64,000 nucleotides of DNA from Xanthostigma xanthostigma (Eukaryota; Arthropoda; Insecta; Raphidioptera; Raphidiidae), in the NCBI GenBank assembly GCA_963575645.1, contig OY754466.1:43308001-43372000 (forward strand), written 5' to 3'. The position numbers and the translations under genes are program-made. Within the stretch, counting starts at the first letter, position 1. Every line of letters begins with the position of its first letter. The notes beneath the pieces are model-generated. The model did not search any database. It saw nothing but the letters and a program-made list of their open reading frames with translations, and was not told where the DNA came from. Positions 1 to 14,000 of the stretch are shown here, piece after piece.

Positions 1-46
1 TATTGTATTGAAAATCAACAAATGTAAAAGTTTTTTTCATAATTAT

Positions 47-330
47 TGACGTGATAACGTCTCATAAATCGATGAAACACCGGCTGCATGCACGAAAAAG
101 TGTAACGTTCCGAAAAGTGTAGCGTTCCGCCAAGTGTAACGTTCCGAAAAGTGTAGCGTACCGCCTGAACCCTGTGCGTGCAAGTGAGAGCGCAGTATAA
201 ACGATATAGAGTCGGTTAAAATATAGTTTGACAGCTACTAAAATTTAGGTTATGTATTATTATAAATATGATATTCGAGCGGAATACGTTATCACGTAAA
301 ACTATCGTCCGTAAACCGACTTTACAGACA
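47..330 (+). mobile_element. GTGATAACGT element D, copy 1
   Basis: Inverted ends TTGACGTGATAACGTCT and GGAATACGTTATCACGTAAA. A 17-20 bp unit like AAGTGTAACGTTCCG is repeated four times at about 93-165. Confidence 0.65.
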
Positions 331-405
331 ACCAATTTTTTTAGAAAAAAAATTATCATTGCATTTTAATTTTCATATATTCGATACTCGTCATTATTTA
401 AAAAA

Positions 406-658
406 GACCGCGCACACTTATCAAGCATGGACCATCACGAGCGTGTTCGTGAAGGTACCCAAGCTAGTCAACGGAGTAGACCAGCATCTGGAACCAGCAA
501 CCAGCTACGACGACCGTCAGTCGATCTCCTGCAATTTCTATCTAGCCGTGCTGGAGCGATCTGATGTGCTAGTAATGTGTCGCTCGTGAACCTCCACTAA
601 AAGCCGCTGATCCGTGCTGGTCTAGTTCTTGGTTCATGTTTCTTAAGTGTGCGCGGTC
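406..658. mobile_element. Small TIR element with GACCGCGCACACTTA ends
   Basis: A perfect 15-bp inverted repeat: GACCGCGCACACTTA at the left, TAAGTGTGCGCGGTC at the right. 253 bp. The frame inside it looks fortuitous. Confidence 0.65.
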
Positions 659-1369
659 GTAAAGTAGTGGGAACTGGGGCAACTGCCGACTCTACGTGCA
701 AGAAGACACTCAGCATGGGCGCACAAGCGGGCACCTCCCCTGCAAAATTGCCGAAAGGTAGCATGATAAATTACTAGGAAGATATTATTATAAAGCGTGT
801 TCACTTACTTCACGCATTTGACTTTGTTGTCTGTGAATTTAGAAATAGGAATCTTTGGTGGCTTAAGTAATCGATTGCAGAACATCTGGCGTACGTGTCG
901 AAGTTTAAATTTTATTTTGCATTTTGGAGAATCGCAGGAGGCTAAAAAGGTGGTAATAACATTAACAGCGCCATCTCGCGAGCGCTAGAAAACGGTCCAT
1001 CTTGAAACACGGCGAGTATAGGAAGTTAGGTTTCCTGGTTACAGACTTCATTGCCATAACATAACTCTTCAAACGATCACTGATGCACCCAATGAGAGCT
1101 AATGGTACTACTACGCATCCAAATATGCTAAGAGAAGGAATGAATTGCCTGACGTCTGTTTCTTCCTCTCTGACTTGGAAAACTAAAATATCAATTAATT
1201 AAATATTAATACGCTACTATTTCAAAATTTACATGACACACTTTATAAGGCCCAATGAATGTGATGAAGCAGAAGCATGTCATGCAATTGCCTCTGTCTC
1301 TTTCTACCGGAACTTGGTTCGCGCAGGCCAGACTAGCAGTCTATTTATCCAGATCGTTGGATGCACCAG

Positions 1370-1775
1370 TATATCGTCGTTGGTTCTGTAATAGCTCTTA
1401 TGTGCATAGTTGGCAGATTTTACGTTTTTTAGATGAAAAGATTCAGGAAACTGAGATCTATACACTAGTAATACCTCCAAATTAATTTTACAGTAACCAA
1501 CAAGGGGAAGTAACTCTTATGTGAAAAGTTGTATCAAATAATTCCTCCCATGTGCCAATAAATCCGAAATTAATGTTAAATATTTTTTAAGAAAATACTT
1601 CGTCTTAATTAAACACGTACAGTGAAGATAAGTATGAATTAGTAATATACCTCGGAAATTGTTAGTTCTTACCTTCCATTGCTGAAATAACCACTTTTTG
1701 ACCTTTCCTGCAAATTTTACTTTTTGCACATAAGAGGTATTTACAGAACCAACGACGATATACTTTACGGCAGCT
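1370..1775. repeat. Inverted repeat structure
   Basis: TATATCGTCGTTGGTTCTGT near 1370-1390 and its complement near 1748-1770, each next to a CTTATGTGC word. Probably the remains of a TIR element; no target duplication seen. Confidence 0.45.
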
Positions 1776-2281
1776 AGAATCATCGACGTAAACAACTGGA
1801 TTTCTGTTCTACCACTGCGCATCCAAATAGGTATATTTTCTCGTCAGTCCAGTTCTTTAGGACGGGATGGTGAAATAAAACAATGATAATATTATGGTTT
1901 ATGTATATATATTATATATATATTTCAATTTTTAATGAATGTTCAAAACTCCGATAATTTTTTAATAATAACAAAATATGAATAATTTTAATATCTTTTG
2001 TTGTAAAATGTCATAAACCCGGCTATGTGCTACTCTATCACACTGTGACACATGCAGTGGAAGTGGTGGTAGTGCAGATTGTCGGGACAAACATCTGAGC
2101 ACCAAACACTATTGCACCTTATAACAAGTTAATTGTGGAAAAACACATTTAATTTTCACATAATAGCTCAGTCCTTTCGGTTCTTTGATTGGTGAACTGT
2201 TAACAATTATATAGTTTAGCTATAGTGTAAGCGTAGTTCAGTGTAAGAATATCCTTACAACTTACATAATGTTGATGCATA

Positions 2282-2669
2282 TCCCTATATTATTAAACGA
2301 GCTAATCTTGTATCTACCTATGTCCCTAAATATTTTCTCGAAAACGGCCCTAACGATTTGGATGAAATTTACTGAAAAGGGATTTTGAGGGGCAAAAAAT
2401 CGTTTTAGCTAGGTCTCATCTCTCGAAAAAATCGTTTTCTTACAAATTTGATCATTATAAAAATCAATTTTTTGACGTATGAAAATACTTAAATATTGTA
2501 AGTAGGTTTTGGAATTTTATACAAACAATGAAACAATTGTTTTCAAAATATTATGACAGTTAATCTTTAATTACTATCCAAGTGAGACTTAAAATAAATA
2601 CGTATTTGAATATCAGTATTTTATTTAACTTTACGAGCAAAGCTCGGTCACCCAGGTTCAGGTACTAGT
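2282..2669 (+). mobile_element. Non-autonomous Helitron, family H2
   Basis: A then TCCCTATATTATTAAACGAG at the left. At the right, a hairpin GAGCAAAGCTC and then CTAG before T. The interior (AACGGCCCTAACGATTTGG) recurs as a truncated insert at 42626-42880. Confidence 0.7.
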
Positions 2670-2951
2670 AATAATATGACGAACTAATAGTCCAAGAGGC
2701 AGCTTGAAAATTTGTGTAACACTTCTTTTGTAATGTCTAAACACGAAATCGAAGACCTGGCTGAAGGGTAGTGGGGCCTAGTAAAGCCGTGAGTTTTTAA
2801 CTTTGCGAAATTTTATTTTCTAAAAAGTCCTCGAGGCATTTTGAAACTTTAATATCTTCAAGTTTAGTATTTAATAAAATGAAAAGTAAATAATCCAGAT
2901 CATTAGTCGAGTCTAATAATATCTGCCAGGCGGTTACAAAATCGTCTATTA

Positions 2952-3135
2952 CAGGCCTGGGCAAATGGCGGATTCGGCCCGCAGCGCAATTTTGTCTGGC
3001 CCGCGAAGAATTTTATAAATTTTAGAAAAATAGTAAAATGCGGAAATAGAATGTGGGGACTTTTTTTTTATCAGCCATACGGCCAGCGGTCAAATTTTCA
3101 TGTGGCCCGGCGATCAAAAGATTTGCCCGCCCCTG
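2952..3135. mobile_element. hAT-type MITE, copy 1
   Basis: Starts CAGGCCTGGGCAAATGG and ends TTGCCCGCCCCTG, flanked by GTCTATTA and ATCTATTA (7 of 8 bases identical). The 8-bp target duplication and CAG...CTG ends fit the hAT superfamily. 184 bp, no coding. Confidence 0.85.
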
Positions 3136-3143
3136 ATCTATTA

Positions 3144-4023
3144 TAAGTGAGTGTGGTAAGACGACATGGGTAGGTTGAAGCGTTATCAATAACATCAACC
3201 CATTGCGTTGGCCTGTTTCTACACTGTACTACACTACCCTGGCAGCACAAATAAAGCTATCTTTTACATTTTCTTTTTAATATTACAACTTTAAATAAAT
3301 ATTTAATATCAAGAAATTGAAACACATTAACATTTAAATATAAAATTTGTAAAATCATGACTAGTCAATGAAAACTACGCACTAACAAGTAAAATTTCAT
3401 AATTTTCATGGAATATATAAATTTTAAATTATTCAGGAAGACTAAAATATTTCCTCATTATATTTTTGAGCATGTAATTTTCAATAGCAATATTTATTAT
3501 AAATAATTTATATAATTAATTTTTATTGTTTATATTCTCACTGTTGTTTTCTTTTTTCAAAAAATAAAACATAATAACGACAATAATTCTATTTATGTAA
3601 ATCAAAATTTCTTAATTATTAACAATTTGAATTAATATTATACTATTAAAAAGTTGAGAAACTTGTAATAATCCTTTACAAAATGGAAGTTCTTATTCCA
3701 TTTTATTTAACTTATTTTTTTTTCGAATTTTGAATTTAAAGTTACTTGGACTTGTATATTATTATAATCAATATGTGATAGTTTGGACCGTATAAAAGAA
3801 GTGAACAAACACAATTTCAATCATTTAAAAATTATCATTTTTATTTCATACTCTGATGACTAATTTATTCTTTCACTTCTCCGACATATTCTTCGGTTGC
3901 AGCTATCTCCGGACGCTTGTTTCTTCAGAGCTAATCGAACTCTTCTAGTTGTTAATTAAATCTGAACGCGGAACATATTCTGCGTTGATATGAGCTTATT
4001 AAATGCTAACTTCAGACGCTTTT
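3144..4023. other. AT-rich stretch without recognised features
   Basis: No exon, repeat pair or RNA gene seen. Confidence 0.5.
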
Positions 4024-4264
4024 ATTCGGAACCCAAAGGAATGGTGAGACCTCTGGTGAGAAATGCGCCGAACTGTCCTAAAGTGGGTTTTTGACAGGTA
4101 AACTATGGAGGCATAAGATAAACATTGATTTAGAAAAGCATGATGGAGGCTAGGTTAGCCTCCATAATGCTTTTCTAAATCAATGTTTACCTGTCAAAAA
4201 CCCCCCTTAGGACAGTTCGGCGCATTTCTCACCAGAGGTCTCACCATTCCTTTGGGTTCCGAAT
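4024..4264. repeat. 241-bp foldback element, copy 1
   Basis: Long hairpin: ATTCGGAACCCAAAGG at the left, CCTTTGGGTTCCGAAT at the right, arms complementary almost to the centre (ATGGAGGCTA). Its left flank CAGACGC is shared with the second copy at 33850, so the repeat unit may extend a little further left. Confidence 0.85.
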
Positions 4265-5048
4265 TGGCAAATTCTGAACTGCTAAAGCGCGTGTTGGCAA
4301 TACAGAACTCCGTGTTAGTTAGTCGAATTCTCGACTGCTTCAAACGATTTTCTACAAAGAAACAGTCCAAGGAATTTGACCAATGAGAACGCAGTTTTGT
4401 TCCGAAAAGTTCTGTGTCGCAGAAAACCGCTTTGGAAGTTCGGAACTATTAAAGCGATTAAATAGATCTAAGCGCAAAGCTAAATGTATTTAACGAAAGT
4501 CATGAAAAACATGTCAGTTTGATTTTTTTCACCTTTCATCGGCCCAACTATAATAGTAAATACGTATGTATGAATTAATAAATATAATTTTTGTTACATT
4601 CATTTAAACTCTGAAGTATTAAACTTCTTCTAGAAGACGTCTAGATTTAAAATTGGAGTGAATTTCCTAATTTCTAAAGATTTCACTTTAAAAAAATATT
4701 TTTCTCTGAAATATATTCATCTCTAGAAAACTTGGCACATGCAATAAGAATACTGCGATTTGAAAGCTGAATAATTTGATCACGATTTACAAGAAAATAT
4801 TAATATATATATAAATAGAAATCTAAATTTGTAACTTTGTGCTTCGAAACGTCATAAGAATGTACAACAATTCAGCAAGGATTCAATTATTACGTCAGAT
4901 AATACGAATTGTTTAAGCATTTTAAATACCAAGGTTCAATTAAAACAATTCAATATAACAATGCGTGTTTTGTTTTGACTGGCAATTGTTGATATTATTC
5001 ATTTTTATCGGTGGGTACAATATTGTTCTCGTCTTCTGAGGTATGGTG

Positions 5049-8000
5049 TCATATAAAAATATCATCATAATGATACAGCATGCTTTCTATGACCTTGAGA
5101 TACATAGTACACTGGTAGAGTATGTTATGAGTAGTTTGAGTATCGGTCCACAAAAGGCTTGGCCCCCAAACTATGGCTAAATTTGGTACATCCATGCGGT
5201 TTTGTTGGCCGTGTTTTGACACCCTAAAAATTAAGGAAAGTGTTAACAGTGTTCGATTTTTCCGAACCACTACTGAATTCGCGGTTATAATACGCGCCAC
5301 GGATCTAAAAGGTTCGGAAGTTAGTCACAAACAGCGTCACAAAGACACATTTTAGAGCCGTTGAGACTCCCACCACCTCCCAGCTACCTGCACGGAACGT
5401 GCGCTCGTCGGTGATTGGCCGTGATCGCTCGTTGCCTTTGTCACTTCCCTGCTTTAAAGTACAGTCGAGTACGCTATTACCAAGTTGTTATTGTTATTTT
5501 AGTTTTGTTGAGTTACGAGTTTGTAGTTTTTCAACAGACTTCCGAGCTTCAGATTCGTGGCGCGTATTATACTTGTGGGCTTTGTATTCAGAAACCACTA
5601 CGCTGGTAAAAGGAGAATTTGACGCCTTCTCATGTTATAAAATTCACACAAGACAAAACTAGAACTTAAGTACCGTTGAAATTTGCAATAATCATCATAT
5701 ATATTAATACGTTAAGGTTAAGATGTTTGCCTCCCTTTTTAGAAAAAACCACACAATTTCTCCACATAAATTATATATCATTTTACAGATAATTGCTTTC
5801 TCTACTGATATCGACAACTAAAAAATTTATTATTGCTTTTGTTTTTGTAAATTAATTAACAGCAACGCTGAACAACGTCTGCCATCTGACGGGCAACGCT
5901 GAACAACGTCACAGCAATGCTGCATAATGCCATCTGACGGCTTAGCTCAACGCTTTTGCTACTTGCGCCTCTATATGACAATTTTAGTAAAATATTTCTT
6001 CGATCTGTCATCTGAGCTTCATATTGTAATACAACAAAAAGAAGAACGTTATAAGCAGTGTGCAAAATTAGAAACGAATTGAATACCTGCAATCATATTT
6101 AAAAAATAATTTTGTAAAGTGATAATTATTATACTTATTTAGTGCGAATAATTCGCACAGGTCACACTAGTATTGATTTTAATGTGTCACTTGGCGCCCC
6201 AGGCGCGGACCATCCCCGTCAACCTCGAGATATGACTCTCTTAGAAACCACAAGTTATTCTGTATACTGTTCGTTAAAAAAATCTGTAAGAGAAAACAAA
6301 ATGCAACTGTACTTACTCAACTAAGTGTTTGAGGAGATAGCTCAACGTGTCCCTGTGAGCTTCGGGCAACGTTTTAATAATTCTTCGCAGTTCTGGAACT
6401 TGCTGTTCTATTGGCGTTAGCAATTGATCGCAGGCTTTGACGACAGCTTCGCATTTGTCGCATGGTATTAAAGGAATTTTCAATTCACGGAAAAACAACT
6501 TCAGAGCGCCTGTCAATACGTGTATGTCGGTTTTTTCTGTATTTACTTCACTGAGATTACCTTGGTCCACCTATAGAGAACAGCAGTTTTTTTTAAAACC
6601 ATATTTAGGGGAGGGAGGGGGAATGGCGCTCACTGGGTAATGGCGCTCACCTCTGGTACTCTGTCAAAAAGGAACGTAGCAACACGTCACGTCACGTGAA
6701 GCGCGAGGGGAGGGGGCCTCTAATAGACAGCGATGCAAACGGACAGTCAGCTCGCGTTATGCGACCGTGAAGAGCGTTTCTTTGTTTGCGGCCGCGCTGA
6801 TCTAATTCTTAATTAGGTGCTGAACAAGTTAAGTTGCTGGGCTCGCTATACTATAGACTCAGTGTTGCAGATTTGCGTAAACTTGTTTATAAATTTGCTG
6901 AGCGCAACAATATCAAAAACAATTTTGATTAAAGCAGCAAAACAGCCGGATTGGATTGGATACACGTCTTCTTTATGAGACCCTGAGCGGCATTACCCAA
7001 AGTCAGGGGCAATGCCGCTCAATCATGTTTTTTTAATAATGTTTTCCTACTACTTGTAGGTGAAAGATATATGCTTTTGCTGTTAAATTGTTGATTACTC
7101 GATAATTAAAGACTTTGTTACTCTTCTTAATTTTGATTTATAATGAATAATTTAAAAAATACACCATGTTTTCCTTAAGTAAACGCCATTCCCCCATTCT
7201 ACCCTATATCCAAAATAGACTTACGCTGGATCGATTTCAATTTGGTTTTCGCGGTTGTAAAGAGCTTTATTCAATCAAATCATTGAAGAATATTTTTGAA
7301 TAATTAATCTTTTGTTTTTTTCACGGACGTTAATAGTAAAGAGTTGCTCAACAACCGAGGTCATAAGCGTCTATGTGTGCTTTAGAGAATCTGCCCCTTG
7401 CTAGTAAACATACACAAACCGACTGGTACGAGCTCAGTTTCCTGGGAGCGCTAATTTCCAAAAAGAAAAAAAATACTGGAATGCAAAGTACATTTCACTG
7501 TTTCCCCTGAGGTGGTTAGTAGTAAATCTAGATGCGTAATGAGATATATTACAAGAGTAGTGAAATTATGTAAAAACGAGCGATAGAGTTTTAAGTCACA
7601 CGAGTCATATCATTATGCGCGAGATATATATATAGTATTTTTGCGCGTACACTAGAAATATCTGATTTCCACTCCATATTTAGTACGTTTTTGACAGTTC
7701 AATTGTGAAACACGTTACACTTCTACTAGGTTGAATTATTAATGTTTTACATACACCTCTAATGGTAGCTAATAGATAGTTTATGAAAAATTACTGTTGA
7801 ATTGGTTAAGGCCGCTGCACATGAGGCTAGAAACGCTGCTAGGAGTTCTGCTAGCCGGTAGGTTGGGTACGAAGTTGGAAATGACGTCACTGCGGGCTGC
7901 CTTGCTAGCTCAGAAGATAGGTTTAAAAATTAAAACAGAGGCTATTTTCCCTGCTAGATTTGTTGCTAGGTGTGAGCAAGAACCAATCAGGAAGCAGTAT

Positions 8001-11000
8001 CTTCACGTGGGCACTTGAACACCCACATGGCGTCATTCTGCCAGATAACAGACACGTTTTTCTCTGTGTTTATATTTCGAACTGTCACTGCGCGCGCACC
8101 AGATCTATCCACAAAACACGCTTGAAAAATAATCTCGTGTGAAGCGAGCACTTAACAGCAATCAAGAAAACCAGCGCTAGAAAGCTAGTAGGCAAATCTA
8201 GCAAGGAATCTAGCAGCGTTTCTAGCCTCGTGTGCAGTGGCCTTTAGATCGCGTACTTTTGTTTTTCATTACGGCACTCGTGCGTATGTGTCATATTACA
8301 TGCCTATATAAATGCATGTAAAGCAGCAATTTTAGAAGTGGGTCAAATTTTGTTCACAATTTTTCTAGTACTAGCTTGTGGGTCATTAAGTCAATGGCGT
8401 CACTTGGAAAGGATGGTTAAAACGATTTTTTTGAACGAAACATGACGTAAAAATCAATCATTTAAAAAGCCTACGTAGGTCAGTGTCTGACCTGGATGTC
8501 ATAGGTCGCCATCACTGGTGTAGAGGCAGGGCCCTCGCGCCCTATAGTGCGATGTGTGCGACGCACGCGGGCGGCACATTCAAGGGGCGGCAAATGGCCT
8601 AGTTGTGTTATGTTTTTTGTACTGTATAGAAAAAATATATAACTGATATTATATCAATTTTATTTGCATACTCAAGCCTGCGTGAAAACTGTTACGAGTA
8701 GTTATTTATTTTTTAATGAAATTCGAATTCGAAATATTTCGCGCGCAGTTTTCGATTCGATAGTTAGTTCACATCAGCGCGTAGACAGGGCGCCCCTATC
8801 GGGAGACTCCCGCGTATGTTTATATCTTGGATTTTCCTGTCGATTCCTGCAAGAGTGCGAGTGAAGTAAAGTATTTTTCAATAAACAAATACTTTTTACT
8901 AATTGATAAACTAATGATTATTTTGACTTAATGAATTCTCTCAGCTCAGCGGTGAAACTAAATTTTTCTCTCATTCATAAGTACGACAGGAGAAGAACGC
9001 CGTGAAAAATCGCACGGAGTAAACTGTTTTTGTAGAGAACAGTTTACTCCGCGGAAGATTTTTTTAACGTGAAGAGAGAATTTTTGAAGTTCACTCTGTA
9101 GGGAATGAATTTTCAAAATTCACTGTTTAGGCAATGTGTTTCATTTTAATTGAATATATTTCAGAATCAAATTTGTTTCAATGATTGTGTTTCGTTTTTG
9201 TGCTCGACTTTTTTAAAATTATTTCATCCCGCTTTTGTCCTGATTGAAAATTTAATTCGTTTTTACTTTTAGCCTATCATTTGTAAAGTATCTTTCACTG
9301 TTACATTTTTCACATTTTTATTTGTTTTCAAAAATTAATTCTCTTATTAGTATTTTTACCTGTCCAAATCGTTTTGTAATGACGATGTGAAGTGAAGCAT
9401 TTATCCATTTCAGGAAAGTAATAAAAGAAAAAAACCTTCGGGTGCACAATTTCGGCAGTTTAAGAAAATTAGACAAGAAGAAAAAAACAAAATGTCTGAT
9501 TCTATGAAGAAGTATTTGCAAAAAGACAACGAAACGAAGTTTCTATTAAACACTTACAGTATTAGTTATTTAGGATTTTTAACGTTTTTCAATTTGACAT
9601 ATTATCGTCTAGTGAGTTTATCCCCAATAAGGGGCGTCAATTATGAATCCGCACGCGGGCGGCGTGAGGCCTTACGAGGGCCCTGTGTAGAGGTAGTGCA
9701 AAATTGTGTACTGATGACGAGTCATGACATTGTGTTAATAACGAGCGAATAGTCACACGAGTTATAAAAGCATTATACAATCCTATTAAATAGCATATTT
9801 TCATGTAAGGTTCTTGAAAAACAGGATGACAACTGACCTGCAAACGAATTCTTTGAACTTGTGATAAATTTCCTGACGCTCTGTAAAGTCCATCCGTATC
9901 CATGTGCGGTTCGATCGCCCTGATACAATGTTGAACAAACAGCGGCACTTTTGGTTTAAGTGTTTCGCACACAGTCTCCAAATAACTGCCGAATATTGGT
10001 TCGTCTTCATTTAATACAAAAAAAAAACTAATTAAATACTGCTAAGATTAAGTAAAAAGCCGTAAAAAAAACAATATTGAGGTTAAGAAAACTAAAAGAA
10101 TATTTAAAAGTTTATTGACTGCATGCAATGGGTTTGAAAAACAAACGCAGGTTTAATAAATGTTAGGTCTAGAACAGGGGCGGGCAAATCTTTTGATCGG
10201 CGGGCCACATAGCTGATGAAAATTTGACCGCGGGCCAAAAATTTGCAGAAAAAAAGACCGTCACATTCTATTTCCGCATTCGGAGAGCAAAAAAAAAAAG
10301 GTCCCCGCTACTATTTTTCTAAAATGCTTCGCGGGCCGGATTCAATTGCGCTGCGGGTCGCATCCGGTCCGCGGGCCGCCAGTTGCCCAGGCCTGGTCTA
10401 GAAGAAATAGACATTTCATATCTCATTTGAATTTTTAATAATATACGCGATATTTTTCTTGCCATAAATTATACTCTAAATCAGCGCTACCCAAAGTAGG
10501 GTCCCTATATACTCACATGCGTCGAAAAGAGTTTTTAGGAAGAGTTGACTTGCAATGGTTGAAATATATTAGAATTACCTTTGTAAATTCCACTTTTTAC
10601 TAAATCTTCCACAGACGGTCTTCTACCACCGAAGAATTTCTTTAGCTTGTTTTTTATTTTTAGCTGATCTTGATTTATATATGTTTTATCGAAATCTAGA
10701 AAAGTGCGATAGCAGAAAATCATGCACAAGTTTATAAATATCATCGATAAAGACTATGAGAAAATACTAAGAAACTAATAGTACAAGTCATAAAATTTGT
10801 AAAAGAAATACAAGCGTTAATAAAAAAAAAACGAACAAAAAAATTGTAACTCATTACTTACTTTGCATTGTAACAGGTCTGGTGTTTGTCTAAAAAAAAA
10901 AAGAAAAATATTGTAATAGCCTCAAAATCTGTGATAAATAAAATAACACGGACTAAATAATATAGGGACGAAGCATAAGCGCAGTTCGTGGGCAAGGGGA

Positions 11001-14000
11001 GTGAATACTAACGCGGGGGAGAAATTCGGTGCCTAGATATTATTGGCTGAGTTGTGCCGTCGACTTCCAATCGTTGCGTGACGTTTCACAACACAGCGCA
11101 TGCGCCATACTCAAAAGTCAAAAGTAACACCGTTAGAGTGTTATTCCCTGAGCGTTATGTGCCGTCCCTATATTCAATGGAGGATCATTGCGCAGGCGCG
11201 CACGACACGCGTTTGAGACATCAATAAGAAAAATTATGTTTTTAACGTTTTGGTACGTTGTACTGAGAGGTCTCCAAATGATTAATTGACCACTGATCAT
11301 AATTGATGCTAAAATTGTAATACGCACCAGCCTGTTCAGGACACTGGAAATTTCTCTTTGCCATTCTTCAATGACGTGTTTAGAATCATCCTGTACAAGA
11401 ACTTGAGTGCCTTGTGCATCGGTTATTAAGAGAATGTTTTTCTTGCTTGTCAAGTCAGTTTTTGTGGTGTAGCGTGCGTTATTTAAATTCAGGCAAACTT
11501 CTGGTGATAAATGCTTAGTTCCAGTTTTCTATAAAAAAAAATGTTCAATCCGTAAAAATGCTGTCTTAGTTTTTTATATAACAAAATAAAACTTTTAATT
11601 TTCACTACTATTAAGGGCGAAAAAGGCCGATCTTTATTCACCTCCTTTAGAATTACAAAAATGACTTTTTACCAATTTTTGAAACTATCGATAACAATTT
11701 ATGATTTGATTTGCTCACCGACTATAGATTATCAATAGTTCTTCACCTCTACAATGAACAAGTTTTACAAATGTTTTATAACAATAAATTAAAATTGTGA
11801 AAAATAACTAATAATTTAGAGTGATGATGATCCTGTTCATCGATCCTATGCCACCAGGATTCATACTTTTAATCTTCCAACATTTAAACAGAATCATCAT
11901 CACTCTAAATTATGCCACCAGGGTTCATCCTTTTAATCTTCCAATAAATTAAAATATAAAACAATTAATTTGTTTTTACCATTGCATGGAATGTTGCTTT
12001 GTCTTTGAGTAAGATGAACGCTTGATCCGTTAAGCAAGCGTAGGCGTCGCTTGTCCACGACTTTTTCCCCTTTTTTCCGTTTTCGATTATTTTCGATCTT
12101 TCCAAAGTGCCTTCTTTTACGACTCTGAATGAGCCGAGGCTTCCGCTGCTTAAGGTCGGCGACTTTGGGTATCTGCAATTCCGATTGACATAAAATGTAA
12201 AACCATCAACGGCTGATGCTTGTTCAGAATTTGTAAGAAAAATATTTACCTTGCATTTTCAATCAGAGATTTTACTTGCGTTCTGTCGGTAATTTGGTTA
12301 CGAAGCAAAACGGGACTGGCCGATTCTGATTTGCTGTAAAATTCTTTTTCTCCTGTTGGAAGCGACAGAAATGATGTTTCCTATAACATTAAAATATAGA
12401 AGTGAAACTTTTATATTGTGGGCAAGTTCGTGTAACAATGGAACGAAAAAGCGGCGTGATATAAATACATTGAGAAAGAACCAAAGAGACCAAGCACAAT
12501 CAACAACTGATGGACTATTGACTAATTATGAACTACTCAACGTGTTTGGCCATCTATGGTTGGGTAGGCAGAGTAGTCAAGAAGTTTCACTCTAACCATG
12601 TAGTCTTTTAAATGTTTTTGTACTTCAGAGAAGTTTTATGGAGTTAAAGATCAAAATTCACTATTAAACGCCGGAAAAACTATTATCTAATATATCTGTC
12701 TGTTTGTCTTTGCGAGACTTAGGCCTAGCACACATGAAGAGCGTTCAACGCCTCTCATATAAACTAGGCCTTATGCATTCCTATACCATTCATCCGATTA
12801 CGATGAAACTTTGCTGAGTTGCTGTGCGCGCGTCCGCGGAGATTTCTGGCAAAAAAAGCCCCGCAAGGCAAGACTGTAATACGGTGGAGCCGAAGGCAAC
12901 TGTTGTTGCGGTATTTCATCTCATTCGCGTGCGAAGCCGTGGGTAACGGCTAGTATATTATAAAAAGTGCCAATAAAAAGCAAAATAATTGATATTGTGC
13001 ATATTATTATTATAAGAGAAAAAATATCTATTATCAGCATTTTAGTACGGAAAAAACATTTTTGATATATTTCCTGTTGAGTTGCGTAAAAATTGAAACA
13101 AGTCGCCATTTGCAGATTAGGACATCTAATCAAAGTTTTTATGCATTGTGCCGGCTTATTATTCACTAGTTTTATTCTTCGCAGTAGTCTCATATAAACA
13201 TTAAACATATTTATGAAATTGACATGAGATCGGAATGGATTTTGGGTCAAGTTTTTTTAGTTATTAATGTTGATATGGTAGCTCTGGAAATCATTAATAC
13301 ATTGAAGAAAATCGTTCCACATAAAATGCAACATAGACCGGGCGCCCAAAGGACGTTCGTATGCATTTTATGTGGAACGATTTTCTGCAATGTATTAATG
13401 ATTTCAATAGTATCAACAAAACGTGAAATTCACTGTAAAAAAACAAATAAAGCACCTCCATTTCCGGTTCCGGTTCGCTGCAGCAATCATCCAAAAGACC
13501 GATGCACCAGTATTCAATGTCGCTGGTCGTACTGTGTTTTCTGTATTTGGGATTTTGTTCCAAGTCACTACACGAAAGTAGAAGTGATTTTCGCAATTCC
13601 TGAGCAATTTCAAATTCGATAATATCGGCAGTATGAATTTGACCTAACGATGGTTTATTTATGTTTTTCCTAAACTTAACATCGTCAAAATTACTATCAA
13701 AAGAATGTTTATCAAGTGTGCTTGTACTTGAATTTGGATTCCTTAAGTCTTCTGCTGAATAATAAGTGCTGACACTATCAGACAAAAACACTTCTGATTC
13801 GTTATTTCTCGAACTGTGATACGAATACGAATCCAAACTTTTAAATTCTTCAGTTGAATGTATACTCGCGTTTTCAAAATGGAGAATTTTCGATTTCAAT
13901 TTAGCATCGTCATCAGGAATTGATATTTTATCTATCGATTCTTCAACAACTTCGCAAATATTACCAAAAGACCAATTACAATTTTCAAGAGAACTGCAAT

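Noticed and set aside
359-589. 76-codon plus-strand frame near the left edge
   Set aside because: It lies within a TIR element with GACCGCGCACACTTA ends and has no recognisable protein similarity.
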